Assembly: GCA_025965435.1 (NCBI GenBank)
Contig: JAOPWZ010000144.1
Location: 1 to 43,429 of the forward strand
Length of the DNA stretch: 43,429 nt
Reading direction: 5' to 3'
From: Aeromicrobium sp.
GTDB taxonomy: Bacteria > Actinomycetota > Actinomycetes > Propionibacteriales > Nocardioidaceae
The translations under genes and the position numbers were made by a program. The notes beneath the pieces are model-generated. The model saw only the letters and a list, made by a program, of their open reading frames with translations. It was not told the origin of the DNA and did no database searches. Positions 25,319 through 34,192 of this stretch are shown piece after piece. The first letter of the stretch is position 1. Every line of letters starts with the position of its first letter.

Positions 25319-26844
25319 ACCGCCGCGCGCGAGACGAGTCGGTGGCACACCGTCGGGCCTGGGCCGACCGGGTTGGAACGTTGCGCCGGGCCCTCGGGGC
25401 TTCGCCCAAGGACGTCGGGTCGAGCGTCTCGAAACGTCAGCTCGGCGCTGCTCTTGCCGACGTGGTGGACGTGACGGATCGGTCTCACGTCTGGCTGACA
25501 CTCGCGGTGCTCACCGGCGTCCTGCCCACCGCGACCACCGTGATCGAGACGAGTCGGTACAGCGAGTTCGACGGCGGCCAGAGCCTGTGGACCGCAGTGG
25601 CCGATCTCACGACCACCAAGAGCGCCGGCTGGACCGTCCGCGTGGTCACTGAGGTCGTCCTGGTGGACGTTGCGTTGACCGCGGAGACCAACTTCACGAG
25701 CGGCATACAGCGAGTCGTCCGCGAGACGACCCGTCGGTGGGTCCGTGACCATGGTGCCGAAACCATGCTCGTGGGGTGGACCGCGGACTTCGAGGCCATG
25801 CGCGAGCTGACCCCGGCCGAGCACGACCGTGCGGTCGGGAACGACCTCGAGTCAGAGGTCGAGGCCAGGACTGCGACGGCAGTAGTGGTGCCCTGGCGTG
25901 CCACGTATTTGCTTCCTGAGCTCGCTCCTGAGCTCAACCGCACCTCGCGTCTGGCGTCGCTGGCCGAGTTCATGCCCGGGCGCACGGGAGTCATCGGCTT
26001 CGACTGCGTGCCAATCACCTCGTCCGAGACCACGACGCCCGGATTTGCCGACTACTTCGCGCGCAACCTCGCAGCGTTGCGACGATTCGACGTCATCTCG
26101 ACCATCTCCGAGGCGGCCGGGCACGAGTACGGTGGATGGCGCGACACGCTCTCGGCCATCGGTGTCAGCGGTCCGCGGATCGTTCCCACTCCCTTGCCGG
26201 TCGAGATCCCCGAGCCCGACGCCGAGGCGGCGACGGCGGCGGGCATCCGCTTCCGCATCGGCCACCTCCCGCTGGTTCTTGTCGTGGGCAGTCACGAGCC
26301 GCGCAAGAACCACCTCGCCGTGCTTCACGCGGCCGAGCTGCTGTGGCGGCAGGGGCACCAGTTCAGCCTCAGCTTCGTCGGTGGCCGCTCGTGGGAGGGC
26401 GACAGCTTCACCCGTCGCGTTGCCGAGCTGCAGCGTGCCGGTCGTCCCGTCGACACCGAGAGCAATCTCTCGGACCGGCTGCTGTGGGCGGCCTACCGAA
26501 TCGCCAGGCTCACGGTCTTCCCGTCCCTCAACGAGGGTTTCGGTCTTCCTCTGGCGGAATCGCTCGCGGCCGGGACGCCCGCGGTGACGTCCAACTTCGG
26601 CAGCATGCGCGAGATCGCGGAGGACGGGGGTGCCCTCATGGTCGACCCGCACGACGATCACGCGATCGCCGAGGCGATGCGGACGTTGCTGACCGATGAC
26701 GACGTCCACGCCCGCCTGACCACGGAAGCACAGGAGCGAGCTGCGCGTCCCCGCACTTGGGACGACTACGCCGCCGAGGTGTGGGACTCGCTCGTCAACA
26801 GCTCGACCGAGGATTCTTCCACCACTGCCTCAGGAACACCATGA
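25315..26844 (+). CDS. GT4 family glycosyltransferase (second of a tandem pair)
   Basis: A 509-residue paralogue of the preceding gene, with the same order of motifs: HVWLTLAVLTGVLPTATTVI, ETNFTSGIQRVVRETTRRW, VVVPWRATYLLPE, GVIGFDCVPITSSET, then the GT4 part LVLVVGSHEPRKNHLAVLHA, SFVGGRSWEGDSF and FPSLNEGFGLPLAESLAAGT (E-x7-E), ending ARPRTWDDYAAEVWDSL. Starts at GTG 25315, overlapping the previous stop (GTGA). Gene duplication followed by divergence is the simplest reading, so the two enzymes probably add successive, related sugars to the same glycan. Confidence 0.88.
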   Translation: MNRRARDESVAHRRAWADRVGTLRRALGASPKDVGSSVSKRQLGAALADVVDVTDRSHVWLTLAVLTGVLPTATTVIETSRYSEFDGGQSLWTAVADLTTTKSAGWTVRVVTEVVLVDVALTAETNFTSGIQRVVRETTRRWVRDHGAETMLVGWTADFEAMRELTPAEHDRAVGNDLESEVEARTATAVVVPWRATYLLPELAPELNRTSRLASLAEFMPGRTGVIGFDCVPITSSETTTPGFADYFARNLAALRRFDVISTISEAAGHEYGGWRDTLSAIGVSGPRIVPTPLPVEIPEPDAEAATAAGIRFRIGHLPLVLVVGSHEPRKNHLAVLHAAELLWRQGHQFSLSFVGGRSWEGDSFTRRVAELQRAGRPVDTESNLSDRLLWAAYRIARLTVFPSLNEGFGLPLAESLAAGTPAVTSNFGSMREIAEDGGALMVDPHDDHAIAEAMRTLLTDDDVHARLTTEAQERAARPRTWDDYAAEVWDSLVNSSTEDSSTTASGTP

Positions 26845-27863
26845 CGATTCGCAGGAAGCAGCCCGTGTCCGTGGCCGCGCAACCCGCCGCTCCGGCGATG
26901 TCGGACGAGGACTTCATACGCGCCCTCTACCGCGCATGCCTGGGCCGCGAGGCAGATGTAAGCGGGCTGGCAGGCTGGACGGCCCAGCTCAAGTCCACCG
27001 GCGACCCGACCGCTGTCCTGGCGGGCCTGCTGGCCAGCCAGGAGGCCCACATCCACAGCGGCGCCAAGACGGCCGCTGCGTGCGCGTCGTTGGCTCCGCA
27101 GGCGGCGGCTCGGCTCGGGCGCAATCCGCGAGTCATCGACATCGGGGCTCAGCTGATCGGCGACGGCACCCACGCCTACACCCCACTGGTGGCGTTCACA
27201 CCCTTGGACGTCATCGGATTCGATCCGCTGGCCGATCGGATGACAGAGCGAGCGTCTTCGGAGTCAGCCGGAGCCGGAAGCCTCACTCTGCTGCCTTACG
27301 CCATTGGTGACGGCGCCTCGCACACGCTGCACATCAACAACGACGACGCGACGACGTCGCTGTTCCCGCTCAACGTGGAGCACAACGCCCGCTTCAATCA
27401 CCTCGCGACGCTGCACACCGTCAGCACTGAGAATCTCGACACGCGCAGACTCGACGACGTCCTGGAACCCGGCCCCGTCGACTTCTTGAAGCTCGACATC
27501 CAAGGCGGCGAGCTCATGGTGCTCCAGCACGCCGCGCGAACCCTGTCCGCGACAGCTGTCGTCCACTGCGAGGTGGAGTTCTCTCCGATCTACGCGGGCC
27601 AGCCCCTCTACCCCGAGATCCAGACAGAGCTCGCCAAGTATGGCTTCTACTTGGTCGACTTCGTCGACCAAGCTCGCTATCACTTCAACACGGGACCCGG
27701 GGCGACGACCGACGACCAACTAGTGTGGGCCGACGCCGTCTTCTTCCGAGAGACCACCGACCCCGAAGCTCTCGCCGCTCAGGCCCTCATCGCCGCCGCC
27801 GTCTACCAGCGCCCCTCGCTGGCCGAGCATCTGCTCGGTCGCGCGACGGGGTCGGCCGGCTAG
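26841..27863 (+). CDS. DUF4214 - FkbM methyltransferase fusion
   Basis: A 340-residue two-domain protein. Residues about 21-70 are DUF4214-like: [29 protein letters not shown], with the Y-x-x-LGR-x-x-D-x-x-G-x-x-W pattern; this domain is common in secreted and surface-layer proteins. Residues about 95-330 are an FkbM methyltransferase: [14 protein letters not shown] (SAM loop), [29 protein letters not shown] and [11 protein letters not shown]. No signal peptide is present. ATG 26841 overlaps the upstream stop (ATGA). Its stop TAG overlaps the gatB stop on the other strand in CTAG (27860-27863). Probably the last modifying enzyme of the glycan cassette. Confidence 0.87.
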   Translation: MTIRRKQPVSVAAQPAAPAMSDEDFIRALYRACLGREADVSGLAGWTAQLKSTGDPTAVLAGLLASQEAHIHSGAKTAAACASLAPQAAARLGRNPRVIDIGAQLIGDGTHAYTPLVAFTPLDVIGFDPLADRMTERASSESAGAGSLTLLPYAIGDGASHTLHINNDDATTSLFPLNVEHNARFNHLATLHTVSTENLDTRRLDDVLEPGPVDFLKLDIQGGELMVLQHAARTLSATAVVHCEVEFSPIYAGQPLYPEIQTELAKYGFYLVDFVDQARYHFNTGPGATTDDQLVWADAVFFRETTDPEALAAQALIAAAVYQRPSLAEHLLGRATGSAG

Positions 27864-29356
27864 CTCAGCTTCTCGAGGATGAGCTCGCGGACGCGGCCGG
27901 CATCGGCCTGACCGCGCATCTCCTTCATGACGGCGCCGATCAGCGCGCCGGCGACACCGAGGTTGCCGCCCCGGATCTTCTGCGCGGCGTCGGGGTCGCC
28001 CTCGATCGCGCGGTCGACCGCGGCACCCAGCGCGCCGTCGTCGGAGACGACCTCGAGCTTGCGCGCGACGACGACCTCCTCGGCGGTGCCCTCACCGGCG
28101 ATGACGCCGTCGAAGACCGAGCGAGCGAGCTTGTCGTTGATCCGGCCCGCGTCGATCAGGCCCTGGATCTCGGCGACCTGCTCCGGCGTGATGCCGAGGG
28201 CGTCGATGTCGTGCCCCGACTCGTTGGCGCGCCGGGCCATCTCGCCCAGCCACCACTTCTTGGCAGCCTGAGGCGTCGTTCCGGCCTCGACGGTCGCGAC
28301 GATGAGGTCGAGCGCACCCGCGCCGATGGTGTCGCGCATGTCGAGGTCGGAGAAGCCCCAGTCCGCCTGCAGCCGGGCACGCCGGACGGCCGGCGGCTCG
28401 GGCAGCGTCGCCCGCAGCTCCTCGACCCACTCGCGCGACGGGGAGACCGGTGCCAGGTCGGGCTCGGGGAAGTAGCGGTAGTCGTCGGCGTCGGACTTCT
28501 CCCGGCCCGGCAGCGTGGTGCCGGTGTCCTCCTGGAAGTGCCGGGTCTCCTGCACGACCTTGCCGCCGGCGTCGAGGATGCCCGCGTGGCGGGAGATCTC
28601 GAAGCGGACGGCGCGCTCGACCGACCGGAACGAGTTGACGTTCTTGGTCTCCGAGCGGGTGCCGAGCACCGTGGAGCCCTTCGGCTTGAGCGAGAGGTTG
28701 ACGTCGGCACGCAACGAGCCCTGGTCCATCCGGACGTCGGACACGCCGAGGCCACCGATCAGGTCGCGGACGTACGACACGTACGCGCGGGCGACCGCCG
28801 GAGCCTTCTCGGGCGGCACCTCGATCGTGCGGGTGACGATCTCGATCAGGGGGATGCCCGCACGGTTGTAGTCGACCAACGAGAAGTCGGCCCCGTGGAT
28901 GCGCCCGGTCGAGCCGCCGACGTGCAACGCCTTGCCCGTGTCATCCTCCATGTGCGCGCGCTCGATCTCGATCCGGAACGTCTCACCGTCCACCTCGACG
29001 TCGACCCAGCCGTCGAATGCGATGGGCTCGTCGTACTGCGACGTCTGGAAGTTCTTCGGCATGTCCGGGTAGAAGTAGTTCTTGCGCGCGAAGCGGCACC
29101 ACTCGGCGATCTCGCAGTTGAGCGCCAGTCCCATGCGGATCGCGGACTCGACCGCCTTGGCGTTGACGACCGGCAGGGCGCCGGGCAGCGCGAGGCACAC
29201 CGGGCAGACCTGCGTGTTGGGCTCGGCGCCGAACTCCGTCGGGCAGCCGCAGAACATCTTGGTCGCGGTGTTGAGCTCGATGTGGATCTCGAGGCCCATC
29301 ACCGGGTCGTAGCGCGTCAGGGCCTCGTCGAAGGGGACCAAGGTCTCCGTGGTCAT
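27860..29356 (-). CDS. gatB: Asp-tRNA(Asn)/Glu-tRNA(Gln) amidotransferase subunit GatB
   Basis: A 498-residue subunit that binds the misacylated tRNA and carries the kinase/transamidase site. N-terminal signature [20 protein letters not shown] followed by zinc cysteines in CGCPTEF and [10 protein letters not shown]; then [45 protein letters not shown] and the tail/YqeY-like C-terminal domain. The frame is open slightly upstream, but the ATGA overlap with gatA (29353-29356) sets the start. It is last of gatC-gatA-gatB. Confidence 0.97.
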   Translation of the reverse strand: MTTETLVPFDEALTRYDPVMGLEIHIELNTATKMFCGCPTEFGAEPNTQVCPVCLALPGALPVVNAKAVESAIRMGLALNCEIAEWCRFARKNYFYPDMPKNFQTSQYDEPIAFDGWVDVEVDGETFRIEIERAHMEDDTGKALHVGGSTGRIHGADFSLVDYNRAGIPLIEIVTRTIEVPPEKAPAVARAYVSYVRDLIGGLGVSDVRMDQGSLRADVNLSLKPKGSTVLGTRSETKNVNSFRSVERAVRFEISRHAGILDAGGKVVQETRHFQEDTGTTLPGREKSDADDYRYFPEPDLAPVSPSREWVEELRATLPEPPAVRRARLQADWGFSDLDMRDTIGAGALDLIVATVEAGTTPQAAKKWWLGEMARRANESGHDIDALGITPEQVAEIQGLIDAGRINDKLARSVFDGVIAGEGTAEEVVVARKLEVVSDDGALGAAVDRAIEGDPDAAQKIRGGNLGVAGALIGAVMKEMRGQADAGRVRELILEKLS

Positions 29357-30864
29357 CGTGCCACCTCCAGCTCGGGTGCCCGGGACAGCAAGGTGCCGCC
29401 CCACTTGTCCTCCAGCAGACGCTCGAGCGCGGCCGCGGCGTTGTACAGGCGGTCGTCCGCCTTCTGCGGGGCCAGGAACTGCAGGCCCACCGGCAGGTCG
29501 TCCTCGTCGGCCAGGCCGACCGGCAGCGACAGGCCGGGGATGCCGATCAGGTTGGCGGGGATCGTCGCGACGTCACCGAGGTACATCGCCAGCGGGTCGT
29601 CGAGCTTGTCGCCCAATGGGTACGCCGTGGTCGGCGAGGTCGGCGAGACCAGCAGGTCGACACCCGCGAACGCGGCGGTGAAGTCGCGCGACAGGACCGT
29701 GCGCACCTTCTGCGCCGAGCCGTAGTAGGCGTCGTAGTAGCCGCTGGAGAGGGCGTAGGTACCCAAGATGATGCGGCGCTTGACCTCGTCGCCGAAGCCG
29801 GCGTCACGGCTCGACGCCATCACCTGCTCGGCGCTCGGGTCGTCGACGCCCGCGGGTGGGACGCGCACGCCGTAGCGCATCGCGTCGAACTTGGCGAGGT
29901 TGCTGCTCGCCTCGCTCGGCATCACGAGGTAGTAGGCGCCCAGCGCGTACTTGAGGCTCGGGATCGAGACCTCGACGACCTCGGCGCCTGCGGACGTCAG
30001 CAGCTCGACGGCCTCGTTGAACCGGGCCTCGACGCCGGGCTGGAAGCCCTCGCCCCCGAGCTCCTTGACGATGCCGATCCGCAGGCCCTTGACGTCGGCC
30101 CGACGGGCGGCTGCGACGACGGCCGGGACGGCGTCGGGGATGCTGGTGGAGTCCATCGGGTCGTGCCCGGCGATGAGCTCGTGCAGCAGCGCCGCGTCGA
30201 GCACCGTGCGGGTGACGGGGCCGGCCTGGTCGAGGCTGCTCGCCATGGCGACGAGGCCGTAGCGGCTCACTCCCCCGTACGTCGGCTTGACGCCGACGGT
30301 GCCGGTCAGCGCACCGGGCTGGCGGATCGAGCCGCCGGTGTCGGTGCCGATCGCGAGCGGCGCCTCGAAGGCGGCGACCGCCGCGGCCGATCCTCCGCCG
30401 GAACCGCCGGGGATGCGGGTCGTGTCCCAGGGGTTGTGGGTCGGACCGTAGGCGGAGTGCTCGGTCGAGGAGCCCATCGCGAACTCGTCCATGTTGGTCT
30501 TGCCGAGGATCGGCAGGCCGGCGGCCTTGATCTTGGCCGTCACGGTGGCGTCGTACGGCGGGATCCAGCCGTCGAGCATCTTGGAGCCGCACGTCGTCGG
30601 CAGGCCCTTGGTCGCCAGCACGTCCTTGACCGCGATCGGCACGCCGGCGAGGTAGGACAGCTGCTCACCGTTGGCGCGGCGCGCGTCGACGTCGGCGGCC
30701 GTGGCCAGCGCGCCCTCGGCGTCGACGTGCAGGAAGGCGTGGATCTGGCCGTCGACGGCACCGATCCGGTCGACCAGCGCCTGGGTCACCTCGACGGAGG
30801 ACACCTCCTTGGACGCGAGCGACCGGGCCAGCTCGTCGGCGGTCTTGCGGGTCAGGTCTGTCAT
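29353..30864 (-). CDS. gatA: Asp-tRNA(Asn)/Glu-tRNA(Gln) amidotransferase subunit GatA
   Basis: A 503-residue amidase-signature enzyme that releases ammonia from glutamine for the amidotransferase. The Ser-cisSer-Lys triad is visible: Lys in [14 protein letters not shown], cis-Ser in [15 protein letters not shown] and the nucleophile in [16 protein letters not shown]-terminal part [15 protein letters not shown] and [17 protein letters not shown] end. ATG overlaps the gatC stop (30861-30864) and its stop overlaps gatB. Confidence 0.97.
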   Translation of the reverse strand: MTDLTRKTADELARSLASKEVSSVEVTQALVDRIGAVDGQIHAFLHVDAEGALATAADVDARRANGEQLSYLAGVPIAVKDVLATKGLPTTCGSKMLDGWIPPYDATVTAKIKAAGLPILGKTNMDEFAMGSSTEHSAYGPTHNPWDTTRIPGGSGGGSAAAVAAFEAPLAIGTDTGGSIRQPGALTGTVGVKPTYGGVSRYGLVAMASSLDQAGPVTRTVLDAALLHELIAGHDPMDSTSIPDAVPAVVAAARRADVKGLRIGIVKELGGEGFQPGVEARFNEAVELLTSAGAEVVEVSIPSLKYALGAYYLVMPSEASSNLAKFDAMRYGVRVPPAGVDDPSAEQVMASSRDAGFGDEVKRRIILGTYALSSGYYDAYYGSAQKVRTVLSRDFTAAFAGVDLLVSPTSPTTAYPLGDKLDDPLAMYLGDVATIPANLIGIPGLSLPVGLADEDDLPVGLQFLAPQKADDRLYNAAAALERLLEDKWGGTLLSRAPELEVAR

Positions 30865-31169
30865 GACTCCCCCAGGATCTTCGGCACGAGGAAACGCTGC
30901 TGGTCCGACGCCGGGGCGGCGGCGAGGGCGTCCTCGGGGGCCAGGCTCGGCCGGACGACGTCCTCGCGGAAGACGTTGTCGACGGGCACCGGGTGGCTCA
31001 TCGCCGGGACGTCATCGCCGGCTGCCTCCTGGACGCTCGCGACGTGCTCGAGGATCGCCGGGAGCTCGGTGGCGAGGTGGTCGAGCTCAGCGTCGCTGAG
31101 GTCGATGCGGGCGAGGCCGGCCAGATGGACGACGTCGTCACGCGAGATACCCGTGACGGGCTCAGACAT
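30861..31169 (-). CDS. gatC: Asp-tRNA(Asn)/Glu-tRNA(Gln) amidotransferase subunit GatC
   Basis: A 102-residue clamp subunit that holds GatA and GatB together. Typical start [21 protein letters not shown], middle [20 protein letters not shown] and C-terminal [11 protein letters not shown] plus [10 protein letters not shown], the stretch that packs on GatA. ATG at 31169 with AAGGA 6 nt upstream. First gene of the operon. Confidence 0.96.
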   Translation of the reverse strand: MSEPVTGISRDDVVHLAGLARIDLSDAELDHLATELPAILEHVASVQEAAGDDVPAMSHPVPVDNVFREDVVRPSLAPEDALAAAPASDQQRFLVPKILGES

Positions 31170-31226
31170 GCGGATCCTTGAAGGTGTTGTCGTGCGGTGG
31201 AGTGGTCGTGCGGTAGGTGCTGATCC

Positions 31227-31232
31227 ATCCTA
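31227..31232 (-). promoter_or_regulatory. -10 hexamer (TAGGAT) of gatCAB
   Basis: On the minus strand TAGGAT lies 57 nt before the gatC ATG, giving a leader of about 50 nt. The 135-nt gap 31170-31304 also holds the promoter of the divergent hydrolase. Confidence 0.5.
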
Positions 31233-31292
31233 GTGACCCGCCACGACCGCTCCGACCGGGCATCGCGCCCGTCAGATAACGCCGTTCTCTGT

Positions 31293-31298
31293 CAGGAT
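31293..31298 (+). promoter_or_regulatory. -10 hexamer (CAGGAT) of the epoxide-hydrolase-like gene
   Basis: CAGGAT lies 6 nt before ATG 31305 with no Shine-Dalgarno, which points to a leaderless message. Confidence 0.4.
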
Positions 31299-31304
31299 GG
31301 CGGC

Positions 31305-32144
31305 ATGGCCGAATCGCGCATCTCCCAGTTCACCCACGCCGGCATGACGTTCGACGTGATCGACAGCGGGCCCCTCGACGGCACCCCCGTCGTGCTGCTG
31401 CACGGCTTCCCGCAGCGGGCCACGTCATGGTCGAAGGTGTCGGACCTGCTGAACGCCGAGGGGCTGCGGACGTACGCCCTGGACCAGCGGGGCTACTCCC
31501 CCGGCGCGCGGCCGTCCTCCCGGTTCGCCTACCAGGTCAGCGAGCTGGTCGGCGACGTCACGGCCCTGATCGACGAGATCGGGCAGCCCGTGCACCTCGT
31601 CGGGCACGACTGGGGCTCGGCGGTCGCGTGGGCCGTCGCCGGGAACCATCCCGACCTCATCCGCTCGCTCACCGCCGTCTCGGTGGCCCACCCCGGCGCC
31701 TTCATGAAGTCGATGGTCAGCAGCTCGCAGATCCTCCGCTCCTACTACATGCTCCTGTTCCAGCTGCCCGCCGTGCCCGAGCATCTCCTGAGCCGCCGCG
31801 GTGGCCTCGGGGAGAGGATGCTGCGTGCCGCCGGCATGGATCGCGACATGATCGAGGCCTACCGTCGCGAGATCGTCGCGGACGGCGCGCTACGGGGAGG
31901 TCTCGGCTACTACCGGTCGGTCTTCCTCGGCGCCAAGCAGATCGGCCGGAAGGTGTCGGTGCCCACGACGTACGTCTGGAGCGACCGCGACGCCGCCCTC
32001 GTCCGTCGCGGCGCCGAGCTGACGCCGGAGTTCGTCACCGGGCCGTACGAGCTGGACGTCATCGAGGGGGCCACCCACTGGCTACCCGACCAGAACGCCC
32101 CGGAGCTGGCCGCCAGCATCGTGCGGCGCGTGCGTTCCGTCTAG
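31305..32144 (+). CDS. Alpha/beta hydrolase, epoxide hydrolase / haloalkane dehalogenase-like
   Basis: A 279-residue enzyme. HGFPQRATSW carries the HGxP oxyanion motif, ALDQRGYSPG follows strand 4, and the nucleophile elbow VHLVGHDWGSAVAW has Asp in place of Ser, as in epoxide hydrolases and haloalkane dehalogenases. A helical cap follows (residues about 135-215). The acid is in YVWSDRDAAL and the base in EGATHWLPDQNAPEL. ATG 31305 is preferred because of the leaderless -10. Tail-to-tail with the flavoprotein gene, the stops overlapping in CTAG (32141-32144). Confidence 0.85.
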   Translation: MAESRISQFTHAGMTFDVIDSGPLDGTPVVLLHGFPQRATSWSKVSDLLNAEGLRTYALDQRGYSPGARPSSRFAYQVSELVGDVTALIDEIGQPVHLVGHDWGSAVAWAVAGNHPDLIRSLTAVSVAHPGAFMKSMVSSSQILRSYYMLLFQLPAVPEHLLSRRGGLGERMLRAAGMDRDMIEAYRREIVADGALRGGLGYYRSVFLGAKQIGRKVSVPTTYVWSDRDAALVRRGAELTPEFVTGPYELDVIEGATHWLPDQNAPELAASIVRRVRSV

Positions 32145-33808
32145 TCGGGTGCGGGAGCCAGGTGCGCGTGCACCTGCGCCACCGCCCCGGCGCCCTCGCC
32201 ACTGGCCGAGGCGACGCGCTTCATCGAGCCGGCCCGGACGTCGCCCGCCGCGAACACCCCTGGCACCGTGGTCTCGAGCGGTGCCGGCGGCAGTCCGTCG
32301 CGCCACAGCGCCTTCGGGATCTCCCGGCCGGTCAGCACGAAGCCCTTCTCGTCCCGCGCCACCTCGTCGGGCAGCCAGTCACAGCCCGGCTCGGCCCCCA
32401 GCAGCAGGAAGAGCCCCTCCGCGGCCACCCGCTCGGACTCACCGTCATCGCCCTGCAGCTGGACCCACTCGAGGTGCCCTTCTCCCCCGCCGTCGGTGAC
32501 CCGTGACCGCGTCCGCACCGTGATCTCGTCGTGGGTCGCGATCTCCTTGACGAGGTAGGCCGACATCGTCTCGTCGAGCGACGAGCGGCGCACCACCATG
32601 GTGATGCTGCGAGCGAACCGGGCCAGGTGGATCGCTGCCTGTCCGGCCGAGTTGCCGCCGCCGACGATGACCACGTCGCGGCCCTCCATCTCGCGTGCCA
32701 CGCTCGTGGCGGCGCCGTAGTGGACGCCCATCCCGACGAGCTCCTCCAACGCCGGGACGTCGAGGCGCCGGTAGCGGACGCCGCACGCGATGAGCACCGA
32801 CCGCGCCCGCAGCACGCCGTCGCCGTACGAGACCTCGTGCAGCTCACCGGGGGTCATCGCGTCGACGGCACGCCCTGTGAAGAGGCGCGCCCCGAATCGC
32901 GTCGCCTGCAGGCGGGCGCGGAAGGCCAGGCGCATGCCCGACACCCCGCGCGGGAAGCCCAGGTAGTTGCGGATCATGGAGCTCGTGCCGGCCTGACCAC
33001 CGACGGCGTCCGGGTCGAGCACGACGGTGCGCAGGCCCTCGGACGCTCCGTAGACGGCCGCTGCCAGGCCCGCCGGGCCCGCACCGATGATCAGCAGATC
33101 GGCGACGTAGTCGGCCCCGAGGTCGGCCGGCGAGCCGTAGAACTCACTCGCGACGAGCCGGTCGGTCGCGCCGACGATCGTGGGCCGGCCGTAGGCGGAC
33201 ACCAGCGGAAGGGGCGCGTCCTCGCCGACCTCCGCGAACAGCTCACGGCCGACCGCGCTGTCCGGCCGGTAGCGGGTCCACGGTGATCCCATCCGGTCGA
33301 AGAAGTCCCGGATGCCGGCCACCGACGCCTGGGTGCCGTCGTCGACGATGCGGACCCCGACGACCTCGACGGTCGACGTCGTCGTCGCCCACTCGGACAG
33401 GTACTCGGTGATCGCGGTGTGGAACTCCTCGTCGCGCGGACCCTGCGGAATCAGCAGGTAGGTGTCGATGCGACCGACCGCGAGCGCCGGCCGCAGGACC
33501 TCGAGCGACTCACGGAACGACCCCGCCTCGACCAGGACGATGCGGCGGCTGCTCGGCGACAGCTGGCGCAGGTCGTCGACCAGGTCGAGGGCGTCGGCGT
33601 CGAGGGCGTGGTCGACGCCCAGCAGCGCGATGTGCCGGCCGGCGTCGAGCAGCTCCGCTGCCGTCTCGGTCGCGGTGGCCGTCCCCTCGAGCGTCCGGAC
33701 GTCGTAGTCACGCCCGTACCGGCTCCTGAACTCCAGCTCCAGGACGTCCCGGCTCGCGGGGGACGCGACGAGCAGGATGACGGGCTTCTGCCGTGGGGAC
33801 TCGCTCAT
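32141..33808 (-). CDS. Three-part thioredoxin-reductase-like FAD oxidoreductase without CxxC
   Basis: A 555-residue protein. Residues 1-140 look like a response-regulator receiver (PVILLVASPASRDVLELEF, ALLGVDHALDADALDLVDDL, RIVLVEAGSF). Residues about 145-225 resemble a thioredoxin/glutaredoxin-like domain (VEVVGVRIVDDG, IRDFFDRMGSPWTRY, LPLVSAYGRPTIVG). Residues about 235-555 are thioredoxin-reductase-like: FAD loop LLIIGAGPAGLAAAVYGAS, GGQAGTSSMIRNYLGFP, NAD(P) loop VVIVGGGNSAGQAA and VPGVFAAGDVRAGSMKRVAS. At the place of the redox CATC pair is GAAT (365-368), so it cannot reduce thioredoxin in the classical way. Start 33808 fits a leaderless -10 TACTTT at 33815-33820. Confidence 0.85.
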   Translation of the reverse strand: MSESPRQKPVILLVASPASRDVLELEFRSRYGRDYDVRTLEGTATATETAAELLDAGRHIALLGVDHALDADALDLVDDLRQLSPSSRRIVLVEAGSFRESLEVLRPALAVGRIDTYLLIPQGPRDEEFHTAITEYLSEWATTTSTVEVVGVRIVDDGTQASVAGIRDFFDRMGSPWTRYRPDSAVGRELFAEVGEDAPLPLVSAYGRPTIVGATDRLVASEFYGSPADLGADYVADLLIIGAGPAGLAAAVYGASEGLRTVVLDPDAVGGQAGTSSMIRNYLGFPRGVSGMRLAFRARLQATRFGARLFTGRAVDAMTPGELHEVSYGDGVLRARSVLIACGVRYRRLDVPALEELVGMGVHYGAATSVAREMEGRDVVIVGGGNSAGQAAIHLARFARSITMVVRRSSLDETMSAYLVKEIATHDEITVRTRSRVTDGGGEGHLEWVQLQGDDGESERVAAEGLFLLLGAEPGCDWLPDEVARDEKGFVLTGREIPKALWRDGLPPAPLETTVPGVFAAGDVRAGSMKRVASASGEGAGAVAQVHAHLAPAPD

Positions 33809-33814
33809 GGGCCG

Positions 33815-33820
33815 AAAGTA
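33815..33820 (-). promoter_or_regulatory. -10 hexamer (TACTTT) of the flavoprotein gene
   Basis: On the minus strand TACTTT lies 6 nt before the ATG at 33808. No ribosome site is present, so the message is probably leaderless. Confidence 0.45.
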
Positions 33821-33828
33821 GCACTGCC

Positions 33829-33834
33829 TAGGCT
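33829..33834 (+). promoter_or_regulatory. -10 hexamer (TAGGCT) of the DUF2568 gene
   Basis: TAGGCT stands 7 nt before ATG 33842 with no ribosome site. It shares a 33-nt gap with the flavoprotein promoter, so each promoter's -35 must overlap the other gene's promoter or 5' end. Confidence 0.5.
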
Positions 33835-33841
33835 GACCCCC

Positions 33842-34189
33842 ATGCCTCCACAGAAGCCCGAGAATCTCGGACCGCTCGACGCTGTTGCGTTCCTGTGCGA
33901 GGTGGCGATGTTCGTGCTGCTCGTGCTGGCCGGTCACGGCTTCGCCGACGGGTGGCGCGGCTGGGCGATCGGCGTGTTCCTCGGGCTGGTCGCGGTCGGC
34001 ATCTGGGCCCAGTGGATGGCGCCCACCTCGTTGCGGCAGCTCGACCACCCGACGCGGCTGGTCGCCCAGATCATGCTGTTCGTGGCGACGGCGCTGTACG
34101 CGGCGGCCGGCGGCCTGATCTGGGCCGGCCTGGTCTTCGTCGTGGTCGCGTCGGGCGTCTTCATCGCCCTGGCCCGCGACGAGGCCTAG
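33842..34189 (+). CDS. DUF2568 / YrdB-like small membrane protein
   Basis: A 115-residue protein with four hydrophobic segments (near residues 14-30, 40-58, 70-88 and 90-108). The pattern LCEVAMFVLLVLAGHGFADG, IWAQWMAPTSLRQLDHPTRL and ALYAAAGG matches the DUF2568/YrdB family (a glycine-rich four-helix membrane protein with A-x-P-x-S-x-R-L between helices 2 and 3). Function is unknown. It ends 3 nt before the stop of the convergent pseudouridine synthase gene. Confidence 0.78.
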   Translation: MPPQKPENLGPLDAVAFLCEVAMFVLLVLAGHGFADGWRGWAIGVFLGLVAVGIWAQWMAPTSLRQLDHPTRLVAQIMLFVATALYAAAGGLIWAGLVFVVVASGVFIALARDEA

Positions 34190-34192
34190 CCC

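Noticed and set aside
27725-29725. A 666-codon open frame on the plus strand
   Set aside because: Antisense to gatB and the end of gatA, with low-complexity Arg/Asp/Leu composition. Shadow.
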